A DNA stretch of 64,000 nt from Pseudoalteromonas atlantica (GCA_007988745.1 BJUT01000007.1:57599-121598); one strand, 5' to 3'; counted from the first letter of the stretch, positions 42,352 through 51,162 are shown. Notes: a model not told the origin generated them from the sequence alone. Translations and numbers: made by a program.

Positions 42352-44910
42352 ATGAATATAAAACCTTTTATATTTTATTCAGTTATTGCCTCTACTACAT
42401 TATTGTATGGCTGTGGCGGTACTGAGCAAACAACCGATAGCAGCACAGAGCAAAGTACTGACTCATCATCAACAATCACGTCAACTGGTTTAGTTATTAA
42501 CGAAATTGTCGCAAGCCCAAGCGATACCACCTACGATTGGATTGAGCTATACGCCACTGAAGATATAGCCGACTTATCGGTATTTTCACTTGTTGATGAT
42601 AACGCCGACAGAGAGCCTCAAGCTCTGCCCGCAGTATCGCTTTCCCAAGGTGAGTTTATTGTTATTCAAGCCATTGATGAAACCGATACACCGCCCGATA
42701 ACGGTTATTACGTCACCTTTAAACTAGGGAGCGACGATGCGGTTACGTTATACGAGGACGGCACTGCTATCTCTGTACTTGATTGGGAAGAAGGCGAAGC
42801 CGCTGAAGGTTTTAGTTACGGCTTATACACCGATGGCACCGGCACCGCGCAAACACTAACGCCCACAGAAGGCGCAGCTAACCAAACAGCAGATACCTCA
42901 ACACTTGTTACAACGCTAATTGCTGAAGATGCCCCACTGCGTATAAACGAAGTATTAGCAAAAGACAGCAGCGGCGGCGAGGACTGGATAGAGCTTTATG
43001 TAACAAGCAGTAGCGATGTTTATTTAGCAGACTACACCCTAAGTGATGACAATAACGAACAGTTTGCTCTACCTGATATTACGTTATCGCCGGGTGAGTT
43101 TTACCGTATTTACGCAAGCACCGATGATTTAGGCGATCTGCCAAGCGTTGCGTTTAAATTAGGCTCAAGCGATACCGTAAGCCTTTACAGTAACAATGTA
43201 ATTATAGAGCAGTTATCGTGGAATAAAGGCCAAGCGCTGAGTGGTTACAGCTATGGTCGCTACCCTGATGGCAGCGATGCAACTGCGGTACTCACTCCAA
43301 CAGAGCTTAGCTCAAACAGCCAAGCAACCCACGGGCCACTCGTTATTAACGAAATAGTGGCAAGCGCCGCAGACGATGGCAACGACTGGTTTGAGCTATA
43401 CAACAACAGCGCAAATACAATTAACTTAGCCAACTACCAAGTTATTGATGAAAGCGACGACATAGACCCCGTTACCCTGCCCGACATAGATTTATACGCG
43501 GGTGAATACATAACTATTTATGCCACCGACGAAGACCCAGGCACTTACTACGTCCCGTTTAAACTAGGCAAAGAAGACGAGCTAAGCTTAATACTCAACG
43601 ATGAAGTAATTGACTACATTGACTGGGATGAAAGTGATGTAGCCACAGGCTTTAGTTACGGCCTAAGTAGCAATACAGGCTTTACTCATGCGTTTTTAAC
43701 ACCTACCCCAAGTAGTGAAAATACAGTTGCAACCGCCTTTACACCCACAGCGGTTAATACGCTTTCTATTACAATTACTGACGAAAACTGGCAAGACATT
43801 CTAGATAACCCACTTGATGAGGAATATCACGAAACCGCTATTACCTTTAATGGTGTAACACTTGATAGCGTTGCTATTCGCACTAAAGGCGGCTCAAGCT
43901 TAAGCAGTGTTGCCAACTCTAGCAGCGACCGTTACAGCTTTAAGGTTGATATTAACGAATATGTGTCGGGGCAAAAGTTTTTTGGACTAAAAAAATTCAC
44001 ACTACAAAACTCGTTTAACGACCCGTCGTACATGCGTGAAGTAATCGCCTACGAGCTAATGGATGAAATGGGCGTACCAACGCCTGAGCATGCTTACGTT
44101 AACTTTTATGTAAACGGCGAACTATTTGGTTTGTATTTAATGGTAGAAGCCGTAGATGGCGAATTTGTTGAAAAACACTTTACCAACAGTAATGGCGATT
44201 TATACAAGCCAGATGGCACAGGCAGCGATTTATTATGGCTAGGTGACGACATACAAAGCTACACCGATATAAACCTGCAAACCAACGAAGACACCACAGA
44301 TAACGGCGCCTTTATTAACTTTGTAGAATCGCTCGATAAAGGCGAAACCAGCGCCATAGAAGTAGACACACTTTTACGTTATATGTCGGTTAGTACTTCA
44401 CTGTCCAATTTAGATAGCTACCACGGCCCGCTTGCACATAACTATTATATTTACGATGACGATGGCGTATTTAGCATTTTGCCGTGGGATTTTAACGAGT
44501 CATTCGGCACATTTAACATGGATTGTAATAACGTAGATGTAAGAGAGCTCTACATTGATGAGCCAGTAAGCGGCGCATTAAGCGAGCGCCCGTTAATTGC
44601 TAATGTCTTTGCCGAGCAAAGCAACCTAGACACGTACCACAGTTACTTAACACAGCTTATTAATGGCTCACTTTCAAGTGACACATTTAACGCACGCGTA
44701 AATGAAATAGCCGATTTAATTCGTGAGCACGTACAAAACGACCCAACTAGCTTTTATGGCTCAACCTACTTTGAGCAAAACCTTACCTCTACAACGGGGC
44801 AGTTTTACGGCTTAACGTCTTTTATGCAGTACCGCGTAGCAAATATGGTCGCGCAGCTTGATGGCACATTGCCCTCAGCGGGTGATGGCAGCGGATTTTG
44901 CGCTAGATAA
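42352..44910 (+). CDS. Lipoprotein with three lamin-tail domains and a CotH kinase domain
   Basis: An 852-residue lipoprotein (lipobox LLYGC at about residue 21, then a Ser/Thr-rich tether). Three lamin-tail domains start at about residues 47, 196 and 330 (VINEIVASPSDTTYDWIELY, RINEVLAKDSSGGEDWIELY, VINEIVASAADDGNDWFELY). The CotH domain spans about 472-840 with KKFTLQNSFNDPSYMREVIAY, EHAYVNFYVNGELFGLYLM.EA and the metal/catalytic motif PWDFNESFG (about 711-719). CotH kinases phosphorylate protein serines with ATP; Selo-like AMPylation is also reported in relatives. The operon context with VTC and DUF4956 recurs in bacteria; function there is unproven. Confidence 0.9.
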   Translation: MNIKPFIFYSVIASTTLLYGCGGTEQTTDSSTEQSTDSSSTITSTGLVINEIVASPSDTTYDWIELYATEDIADLSVFSLVDDNADREPQALPAVSLSQGEFIVIQAIDETDTPPDNGYYVTFKLGSDDAVTLYEDGTAISVLDWEEGEAAEGFSYGLYTDGTGTAQTLTPTEGAANQTADTSTLVTTLIAEDAPLRINEVLAKDSSGGEDWIELYVTSSSDVYLADYTLSDDNNEQFALPDITLSPGEFYRIYASTDDLGDLPSVAFKLGSSDTVSLYSNNVIIEQLSWNKGQALSGYSYGRYPDGSDATAVLTPTELSSNSQATHGPLVINEIVASAADDGNDWFELYNNSANTINLANYQVIDESDDIDPVTLPDIDLYAGEYITIYATDEDPGTYYVPFKLGKEDELSLILNDEVIDYIDWDESDVATGFSYGLSSNTGFTHAFLTPTPSSENTVATAFTPTAVNTLSITITDENWQDILDNPLDEEYHETAITFNGVTLDSVAIRTKGGSSLSSVANSSSDRYSFKVDINEYVSGQKFFGLKKFTLQNSFNDPSYMREVIAYELMDEMGVPTPEHAYVNFYVNGELFGLYLMVEAVDGEFVEKHFTNSNGDLYKPDGTGSDLLWLGDDIQSYTDINLQTNEDTTDNGAFINFVESLDKGETSAIEVDTLLRYMSVSTSLSNLDSYHGPLAHNYYIYDDDGVFSILPWDFNESFGTFNMDCNNVDVRELYIDEPVSGALSERPLIANVFAEQSNLDTYHSYLTQLINGSLSSDTFNARVNEIADLIREHVQNDPTSFYGSTYFEQNLTSTTGQFYGLTSFMQYRVANMVAQLDGTLPSAGDGSGFCAR

Positions 44911-44924
44911 ACAGCCCATCCTTT

Positions 44925-44952
44925 GTGCAGTGCCAGCACGCTGGCACTGCAC
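44925..44952 (+). other. Intra-operon 13-bp hairpin
   Basis: GTGCAGTGCCAGC (44925-44937) and GCTGGCACTGCAC (44940-44952) form a perfect stem with almost no loop, 15 bp after the CotH stop and 36 bp before the VTC start. No T-run follows. It probably stabilises or processes the mRNA, or lowers downstream expression. Confidence 0.75.
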
Positions 44953-44987
44953 TCTGTAACTTTGCAATTTAATAATCTGAGAAAATT

Positions 44988-45902
44988 ATGACAATTCAAG
45001 CACGTTTTAAGGATGAACTTTTTGAAAAGGATACTTCAATCTTACCAGTAGCAATTACTGCAATAAACTCTAAAAATAAGCAGGCTCAACCTGAAAAGCC
45101 AAATGCTGATGGCTCATTATCAACATTAATTAACGAGTTACTCACCCCATTTGAAGGCTACGGGTTAAACGATCTTAATAACGCTAATTTAATGAACCGT
45201 GTAGACAGTAAGTTTATGCTACCACTGTCGTTTTTACCTGAGCTACTTACTCATATACAAGGCCAGTACCGTGTACTTGATATACAAGGTAAGCGTTTAT
45301 TTTCTTACTATAATCAGTACTTTGATACGCCCGAACTTGATTTATATAAAGCCCACCATAACGGTAAGCTTAATCGCTACAAAGTGCGCCAAAGGCGCTA
45401 CGTAGATACAGCCACCGAATACCTAGAAGTAAAACTAAAAAACAACCAAAGCCGTACGGTTAAAACACGCATCAAGCTCGAAAAAAACAACGAGCAAGCC
45501 CATTGTACTGCGTTTATGAAAGAGCAAATGAAAAACAGCTTTGCACATCTAAACGTAACCCAGCAAAGCGGCTATAACCGCATAGCACTAGCCAACGAAG
45601 AAAAAGCCGAGCGCTTAACGCTTGATTTTAACCTGTGGTACAACACCCCAAAAGGCGATAACAAAATAACACTACCGGGCTTTTTTATTGCCGAACTTAA
45701 GCAACGTAAAAAAACAAAACACTCGCCATTTTATAAGCTTATGAGCAAACACCACATATTCCCTGCCTCGTTTAGTAAATACTGCATTGGCTGTGCTTTG
45801 CTTTACCCCGAGCGCTTAAAAGTAAACCGCTTTAAACCTGTTTTAGCCCGCTTAAAACACCTTAACCGCACTAACCCACTATTACCTTTAGAGAATAATT
45901 AA
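44988..45902 (+). CDS. VTC-domain protein (polyphosphate polymerase-like, TTM fold)
   Basis: A 304-residue soluble protein without signal or TM. The tunnel-fold VTC domain covers about residues 50-285: NRVDSKFMLPLSFLPELL, YYNQYFDTPELDLYKAHH, the basic block KVRQRRYVD, EYLEVKLKNN, TRIKLEK and FIAELKQRKK. In yeast, VTC4 makes polyphosphate from ATP inside a basic tunnel; the RxDxK, basic RxR and acidic ExKxK signatures fit. Bacterial homologues are linked to CotH and DUF4956. It lies 1 bp from the DUF4956 gene. Confidence 0.88.
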   Translation: MTIQARFKDELFEKDTSILPVAITAINSKNKQAQPEKPNADGSLSTLINELLTPFEGYGLNDLNNANLMNRVDSKFMLPLSFLPELLTHIQGQYRVLDIQGKRLFSYYNQYFDTPELDLYKAHHNGKLNRYKVRQRRYVDTATEYLEVKLKNNQSRTVKTRIKLEKNNEQAHCTAFMKEQMKNSFAHLNVTQQSGYNRIALANEEKAERLTLDFNLWYNTPKGDNKITLPGFFIAELKQRKKTKHSPFYKLMSKHHIFPASFSKYCIGCALLYPERLKVNRFKPVLARLKHLNRTNPLLPLENN

Positions 45903-45903
45903 A

Positions 45904-46491
45904 ATGACCAAATTAGATCTTATTTTTCTTTCCCGCTTTTTAGTTAACATCCTATCGCTGGCTGTACTTTGCTATGGCTGTTACTTTCGCATAAGTAAAA
46001 ATGCAGTGGTGGCAGGCTCGTTTATTTTATTTGGCGTAGGCGTTTTTATTATTACCTTTTTGCTGCACGGCGTTGATATGTCGATGGAATTTGCATTTGG
46101 CCTATTTGCCGTATTTACCATGCTAAGGTACCGCACTGAGTCTATTTCGATTAAAGAAATGACTTACTTATTTCTCGTTACTGCCATTGCTTTACTGACC
46201 TCTGTAGGGCAAATGAGCTTAATTGAGCTAAGCATTCTTAACGGCATAATTTGCTTAATTGCCTTTTTGATTGACTCTAGCGTATTTGTAAAACGCTACG
46301 AAGTACAAAGCGTTTGCTACGAGCGCATAGAAAACATAACCCCGCAAAACCAAGCCACACTCATCCATGATTTAAAACAGCGCACAGGGCTAAACGTAGT
46401 TGCTGTAGATATAGAACACATCGACTTTTTAAGAGACGTAGCGCAACTAAAAGTAAGTTACTTAGCCGAAAAACAAACAAAGGCAGCCTAA
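45904..46491 (+). CDS. DUF4956-family membrane protein
   Basis: A 195-residue inner-membrane protein with about four TM segments in residues 10-125 and a soluble tail of about 65 residues. The DUF4956 signature FGLFAVFTMLRYRTESISIKEMTYLF is clear (about residues 64-89). The tail (LIHDLKQRTGLNVVAVDIEHIDFL) could be a cytosolic adaptor. It almost certainly works with the preceding VTC protein, perhaps as membrane anchor or channel. Confidence 0.85.
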   Translation: MTKLDLIFLSRFLVNILSLAVLCYGCYFRISKNAVVAGSFILFGVGVFIITFLLHGVDMSMEFAFGLFAVFTMLRYRTESISIKEMTYLFLVTAIALLTSVGQMSLIELSILNGIICLIAFLIDSSVFVKRYEVQSVCYERIENITPQNQATLIHDLKQRTGLNVVAVDIEHIDFLRDVAQLKVSYLAEKQTKAA

Positions 46492-46492
46492 C

Positions 46493-47584
46493 ATGACCTC
46501 TAAACAAACGATTACTTATGCGGCACTTTCAGCACTTTGCTTTGTAAGTAACGCAAGCTTTGCCAAAATTAACGACGATATAGACCTAAGCGGCTATATC
46601 ATGCTCGACTACAACAAGTTTGATACCTCATTATTAGAGGGGCAATTCGAAAGCAACGACTCAGAAAGTACCTCAGAAATACGCCGCGCACGCCTAAGTT
46701 TTAAATCAGACATCAGCAAAGACTGGAAAAGTAAATTTCAACTTGGCTTTGCCGATGGCGAAACCGAAATAAAAGACGCCTACTTAGAATACTCTGGCTG
46801 GAAATATGCCGATTTAACCATAGGCCAACAAAAAGAAGGCTTTGGCCTAGAAAAACTAACCAGCTCTCGTAATTTATTAATGCTCGAACGAAGCATGATA
46901 AGCGAAGCGTTTTCGCCAGGCCGTAGCTTAGGTATTAGCCTATCGGGAGACATAGCCTCAGTAAATTGGCAACTAGGTTATTACGAGCCCGATGAAGACG
47001 AAGCAACGTCTGCTATTACAGGGCGCGTAGCTTGGGTGCCATGGCAGCAAAACACCAACCTTTTACACCTAGGCGTCGCATTTAGTGAGAGGCAGTACGA
47101 CGGTAACGAATTTAGAGTGAATGAACCTCTTGAAGTTTATACCGCCGACTCATTAATAGAAGGCGATAAAATTAATGCCGATAGCCTCTCGCAACAAGGC
47201 GTAGAGCTACTATGGCTTAAAGATAGATTTACCATGATGGCCGAGTGGCAACAAGCACAAGTAACCAGTATTGAAAATACAACCAATGATTACGAAGGCG
47301 GCTATTTGCAATTTGGTTATCAGCTATCGGGCGGATACCGTAAGTATAAAAACGCAAAACTAGGCGCAAGCTCAGAGCCAGGCTGGGAAATTACAGGCCG
47401 CTACAGCCTACTTAAGCTCAAGCAAGAAAACCAAGACGCAAAAACCTACGCCCTTGGTGTTAACTACACCGTAAACAAAAGCATAAAGTTTATGGCCGAC
47501 TATATTAAAGCCGACTACTTTGAAGCAGGCGGTACTATCACATCGGGCAATGCTATCTCATTAAGGCTGCAGTATTCGTTTTAA
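46493..47584 (+). CDS. OprP/OprO-like porin
   Basis: A 363-residue outer-membrane protein with a signal peptide ending SNASFAK. The beta-barrel shows OprP/O features: DLSGYIMLDYN, IRRARLSFKSDISKDWKSKFQL, DAYLEYSGWKYADLTIGQQKEGFGLE, and terminal LRLQYSF. OprP and OprO of Pseudomonas take up phosphate and pyrophosphate/polyphosphate. Being 1 bp after DUF4956 it is surely co-transcribed, supporting a phosphate or polyphosphate theme for this operon. Confidence 0.85.
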   Translation: MTSKQTITYAALSALCFVSNASFAKINDDIDLSGYIMLDYNKFDTSLLEGQFESNDSESTSEIRRARLSFKSDISKDWKSKFQLGFADGETEIKDAYLEYSGWKYADLTIGQQKEGFGLEKLTSSRNLLMLERSMISEAFSPGRSLGISLSGDIASVNWQLGYYEPDEDEATSAITGRVAWVPWQQNTNLLHLGVAFSERQYDGNEFRVNEPLEVYTADSLIEGDKINADSLSQQGVELLWLKDRFTMMAEWQQAQVTSIENTTNDYEGGYLQFGYQLSGGYRKYKNAKLGASSEPGWEITGRYSLLKLKQENQDAKTYALGVNYTVNKSIKFMADYIKADYFEAGGTITSGNAISLRLQYSF

Positions 47585-47614
47585 TACGTTTGGTGTTTAG
47601 TAGGTTAGCCCAAA

Positions 47615-47643
47615 CCTGTGTTAAACGCTACGTTTAACACAGG
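47615..47643 (+). terminator. Terminator of the CotH-VTC operon
   Basis: Stem CCTGTGTTAAACG (47615-47627) / CGTTTAACACAGG (47631-47643), 3-nt loop. Only a short T stretch follows. Confidence 0.7.
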
Positions 47644-47689
47644 GCTTTGTAGTTACTTAGTAAAGAGTATTTAAGTTAGTTTATAAATA

Positions 47690-48175
47690 CTAATTACCAG
47701 CGCCTGCAAATTGTATTGGGTAATCCATATTGCCGCTGCGGTTAATACTGTTACACAGCTTTTTATTAAAACTGGCCAGTGATGGGTCGATGGTGTGCTC
47801 ATTAACTACAATACCATCACTTCGCCTTTTAACCTCAATAGATCCGATTGTTTTAATCGCTGATAAATCATCGCCTACGTTTTTAAATATAAAATACTCT
47901 ATGTGTTCAGCAATAGATTCCGCGTTTTCGATATCTCCCTTAACGGCAGGCACTTGGTAGTTAACACCATTACACGTTAAATCATAAACCCTTACTAATT
48001 CTAGCTCGTCAGCTCCTTGCATATCAGCAATAACTTTAATAGTTGGCTGCGTTGTTGTTTCAAGCAAGTATTGTGTTTCATTCATTTCACTTAAAGAAAA
48101 TGTATCAACGCTTTTAGCTATAGAACAGCCCGATAATAAAGTAAAAACTAAAAACACGGTTCTATTAAAAAACAT
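47690..48175 (-). CDS. Hypothetical lipoprotein
   Basis: A 161-residue lipoprotein (lipobox LLSGC, Cys17). The mature part is mixed alpha/beta with two cysteines (LTCNG, KKLCNS) that could pair. No family recognised. It faces the end of the porin operon. Confidence 0.65.
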   Translation of the reverse strand: MFFNRTVFLVFTLLSGCSIAKSVDTFSLSEMNETQYLLETTTQPTIKVIADMQGADELELVRVYDLTCNGVNYQVPAVKGDIENAESIAEHIEYFIFKNVGDDLSAIKTIGSIEVKRRSDGIVVNEHTIDPSLASFNKKLCNSINRSGNMDYPIQFAGAGN

Positions 48176-48375
48176 CTTTAAACACCTTATTTCTAACTAA
48201 TTCAGCTAATATTTTATGACGACTGTCGTAACTATTTTTTTAATAAATCAAATAAAAGATCTGTTTTACAAATAATTGAACCAAAATAGGAACTTTGCTA
48301 TTTTGTATTAAACCAACCTGAACTAAAGATCTACTTTTTACTCAGCCTCTTTTAATTTATACACGGAAGTAAGTA

Positions 48376-49047
48376 ATGAACAAAGCAGAAATTACACAAA
48401 GTAATACGACACAAAAATTTGGGCCTCTTAAAGGAATATGTTGTACCCAGCCTGGTGATAAAATTAAAGGCACATACTTTTTCCCTGGAGCAGGAATGGA
48501 TGGTCGTTACATACAGCCATTAGTTCAATCTCTCTATGAAGCTGGTATAAAAAGCGCGATGTATGTAGATCGTGATAAATGGTCCGGAGGAACAGCATTC
48601 GATGCTGGAATTGGCTCAGTATTAGGCCGAGACTATGATCCAAGGTTTCCAATGCTCTTAAGGCACTCAACTTCAAATGCTTCGCAATTTAACTTAATAG
48701 GCTACTCTTATGGCTCTATTATTGCGTCTCAATTGGCAGCAAAATACGCTATAAAAGGTACTGTTATTGATAATTTGGTTTTAATTGGGAGTCCTATCAG
48801 TATGGAGTTTTTACAGCGATTAAGAAACATAGTCCAAATAAAAAAATTAATTATAATTGATCTAAACGAATATGGAGATCCAATTTTTGCAGGTATGAGC
48901 GTTTTTGAACTTTTTTCTAATCTACCTACACTGGCAGGGCAAATGCCAAATTCTGAAGGTCACTTTTATTACGCAGAACCCACAAATATAGGTGATAAAC
49001 GTCGAAATACATTAGCTAACGAGCTTTATGCTTTAGGTTTACGCTAA
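48376..49047 (+). CDS. Alpha/beta-hydrolase-fold protein
   Basis: A 223-residue protein without signal peptide. A nucleophile elbow GYSYGS places Ser111; an oxyanion-type loop FFPGAGMD is at residues 35-42; a late His (EGHFYY, His196) and an acidic residue near 162-168 complete a likely triad. This is a lipase/thioesterase-like fold; the substrate is unknown. The downstream small membrane protein overlaps it by 1 bp. No T6SS or toxin delivery gene is in view. Confidence 0.7.
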   Translation: MNKAEITQSNTTQKFGPLKGICCTQPGDKIKGTYFFPGAGMDGRYIQPLVQSLYEAGIKSAMYVDRDKWSGGTAFDAGIGSVLGRDYDPRFPMLLRHSTSNASQFNLIGYSYGSIIASQLAAKYAIKGTVIDNLVLIGSPISMEFLQRLRNIVQIKKLIIIDLNEYGDPIFAGMSVFELFSNLPTLAGQMPNSEGHFYYAEPTNIGDKRRNTLANELYALGLR

Positions 49048-49337
49048 TGAGTAGAAATCTAATAGCAAATACCCTTCTTTTAGCCGCTATTTTATTAATA
49101 GCGACTACAGAAATGTATTTAGTCATTACATTCAAAAGCTTTATTTTAGCCGGTAAAGGAATGGGGATTTACGGAGTGTTCTTATATTTCATTATGCTTA
49201 TCATCAGCTCTGTTTTATGGTTTTTCTCGTACCGTGTCAGCAAAAATAAACTTCAAGCATTAATATTTTGGCTTTCAGCATTAATGCTTAGTCCTGTCAT
49301 TATATTTCAGTCTGTATGGTGGTCTGCCCCACTTTAA
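49047..49337 (+). CDS. Small three-TM protein coupled to the hydrolase
   Basis: A 96-residue integral membrane protein with three hydrophobic segments (about 6-27, 40-60, 71-90). Its ATG shares a base with the hydrolase stop (TAATG). It could be an immunity or anchor protein for the hydrolase, an inference from coupling only. Confidence 0.6.
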   Translation: MSRNLIANTLLLAAILLIATTEMYLVITFKSFILAGKGMGIYGVFLYFIMLIISSVLWFFSYRVSKNKLQALIFWLSALMLSPVIIFQSVWWSAPL

Positions 49338-49601
49338 TAAATAAGAAATAAGCTAGACACTCTCTATGAGAACATTTGCAATATTAGGTTTTAAGTAATA
49401 AATGCTTTATCTACCACAGCGGATAAATTACAAACCTCGCTATATTCTTTCTCATTTGAGCTTGAAACAGGACTTTATATAAGGCGAGGCTTTGATAAGT
49501 GAATTTCCAATAGGAAGTTGGAATATTTCCCATTCAATGCTGGAATTGAGCTTATTTCTCAATTAACGCAGTAAGGGGTCACCCGTACGTTGCTAGCCTC
49601 T
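49338..49601. other. Gene-free intergenic stretch
   Basis: No supported gene. It holds small inverted repeats (CCTCGC near 49436 with GCGAGG near 49483; AATTGAG/CTCAATT near 49543-49565) and leads into the first 127-bp repeat. Confidence 0.4.
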
Positions 49602-49728
49602 CAAGTACAGTAAAGGTTTAAGGATATAGTTAATTTGATAGGCTTACTCTGGCAAACTTAGCTGGTGCGACATCAGCAGACACTGGTAAGCCTTGATGTA
49701 TGAAGTAAAAATTTGTCCCCTTCAACCC
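49602..49728 (-). repeat. 127-bp cassette-like repeat, copy 1
   Basis: The first 38 bp (49602-49639, beginning CAAGTACAGTAAAGG and ending TTAATTTGAT) are identical to copy 2. The right end carries ATGTATGAAGTAAAAATTTG followed by CTTCAACCC. The middle is divergent but can fold (AGGCTTAC/GTAAGCCT). The repeat begins 2 bp after the stop codon of the interrupted minus-strand gene, as expected for a recombination site at the 3' end of a gene cassette. Confidence 0.75.
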
Positions 49729-49730
49729 TA

Positions 49731-50138
49731 TTACTTTATATACTCAAGCATTGTTAGCTTAACAATCACATTAGCATTGTTATCTGTTGTCTCTATTGTA
49801 ATTTCTCTATTTTCACCATCCGAAAAACTTGAGCCCACCAGTTTATAACCATTACTATTTAAATATTATTTAAGGTCACTTTTGATTTGAGCTGAGTCTT
49901 TTATACTATGGAATATAAAAGAAATTACCATTGGCTTATTACCGTCACTAGAACTATAAATGTAGCGTTCCCCAATAGAATCTGCAGATGACAAGTTTTT
50001 AAATAAATTAGGCGCGAGCAAATAATAATCAAGCGAAGATTTAGAAAAATCTCTTCTTTCCGATAAAGATATTATCACATAGTAAGCACCTAGCAATACA
50101 ATTAACAATACACTGAAAAATATTGATTTCTTTATCAC
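49731..50138 (-). pseudogene. Small anchored protein interrupted by an in-frame TAA
   Basis: The first 90 codons (50138 to 49869) encode an N-terminal TM protein (KSIFFSVLLIVLLGAYYVII). A TAA at 49866-49868 interrupts it, but the same frame continues for 44 codons (YLNSNGYKLVGSSFSDGENR then EITIETTDNNANVIVKLTML) to a TAA at 49731-49733. The continuation reads as genuine protein and ends exactly at the repeat, so the full gene was about 135 residues and has a nonsense mutation, or the stop is recoded. No family recognised. Confidence 0.7.
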
Positions 50139-50166
50139 TTATTTTACCTCCCTAAACAATACACCC

Positions 50167-50293
50167 CAAGTACAGTAAAGGTTTAAGGATATAGTTAATT
50201 TGATCGTTGTCTCTTACAAACATTCGCTAATGCTTCATTGAACGGGCGAATAGAAGTTTAATGTATGAAGTCAAGATTTGAACGCTTTAACCC
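50167..50293 (-). repeat. 127-bp cassette-like repeat, copy 2
   Basis: The same length as copy 1. Identical 38-bp left segment (50167-50204); right end ATGTATGAAGTCAAGATTTG plus CTTTAACCC. The divergent core folds differently (ATTCGC/GCGAAT around 50221-50250). It lies 41 bp beyond the stop of the HNH gene and 28 bp before the start of the interrupted gene. Confidence 0.75.
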
Positions 50294-50334
50294 ACATCCG
50301 CTGTCAATATTAGCTGATAAAGATTTACTGAGGA

Positions 50335-51162
50335 TTACTGCCCAATAGGGTAACTGACTATTGTTTGATAGTCAGCTAAAGCCATCATCTGGTTTCCCTT
50401 TAATCCATGAAATGGGAACTCAGCAAACTCGTATCCCCTTGAGTTTAAATCTAAGCATATTTTGCTATCAGTTAACATTAATTTCCGTGCATGAGCTGGA
50501 TATATACCTTCATTTTTCTTTGTGACCATAAATGCTATTGGAAAAAAGCTTAATAAACTGACAGTGGAAATATTTCCATTGTTATAAAATCCAACACATT
50601 TGGCGCTTAAATGTTTATTGTAAGGGTAATACCAATAATATATGTCGTGAGTCTCATCAATAGCGTTATCTTCACCAAGAACAAAGTTTTTTAGTGGCTG
50701 AAAATAAGGCGAATCCTGTGGTCTATCTTTACATTCTTTAACCGAAGTTGCTGCTAGAACATGACCGATCATTGCCCTTGAAAATTTTTTAGCATCAATG
50801 TTTGTATTGATAAGTGTGTATGGACTGCCACTATGAAAGAAATAATCTTTTATTTGCAAAGTTAGAGATTTACAGACTCTAGCAACTTCATCATCGTTAC
50901 CACCGAGATGTATATTATTACAGTTATGACAAATAGTCTTGAACTTACTACCGTTTGGTGAAGGTACGCCTTTAACTCTTGACGCTTCAACCTCCATTAA
51001 TTCTGTGATGTGACGCTGCTCCACCTTTGTTATTGTTATCGCACCTTTTGGAGGTACGTGGTCCTGAGAAAGTCGGCCGTAAACACCGCAAATTAAGCAA
51101 AATCCAGCCTGGATTTTAGTATTCTCAAATCGTTTTGATATGCCCTTGCTATATTTTCCCAT
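50335..51162 (-). CDS. HNH-endonuclease-like protein
   Basis: A 275-residue soluble protein. The zinc-bound HNH core is complete: CLIC (Cys22, Cys25), DHVPPK (Asp34-His35) and CHNCNN (Cys78, Cys81, Asn82). The C-terminal 190 residues are unassigned. Stand-alone HNH proteins of this type appear in defence islands and integron cassettes. The gene is AT-rich compared with the housekeeping block and is followed by a copy of the 127-bp repeat. Confidence 0.75.
   Translation of the reverse strand: MGKYSKGISKRFENTKIQAGFCLICGVYGRLSQDHVPPKGAITITKVEQRHITELMEVEASRVKGVPSPNGSKFKTICHNCNNIHLGGNDDEVARVCKSLTLQIKDYFFHSGSPYTLINTNIDAKKFSRAMIGHVLAATSVKECKDRPQDSPYFQPLKNFVLGEDNAIDETHDIYYWYYPYNKHLSAKCVGFYNNGNISTVSLLSFFPIAFMVTKKNEGIYPAHARKLMLTDSKICLDLNSRGYEFAEFPFHGLKGNQMMALADYQTIVSYPIGQ

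Noticed and set aside
44931-44965. Sigma-54 promoter in the CotH-VTC gap (TGGCAC followed by TTGC)
   Set aside because: Spacing between TGGCAC and the next TTGC is wrong, and TGGCAC belongs to the hairpin arm.
49602-50293. Calling the two 127-bp repeats integron attC sites outright
   Set aside because: The gene-repeat order and length fit, but the terminal cores (GTTTAAG on the left, CTTTAAC or CTTCAAC on the right) do not match RYYYAAC...GTTRRRY in the required orientation, and no integrase is in the window. Kept only as a cassette-like repeat.
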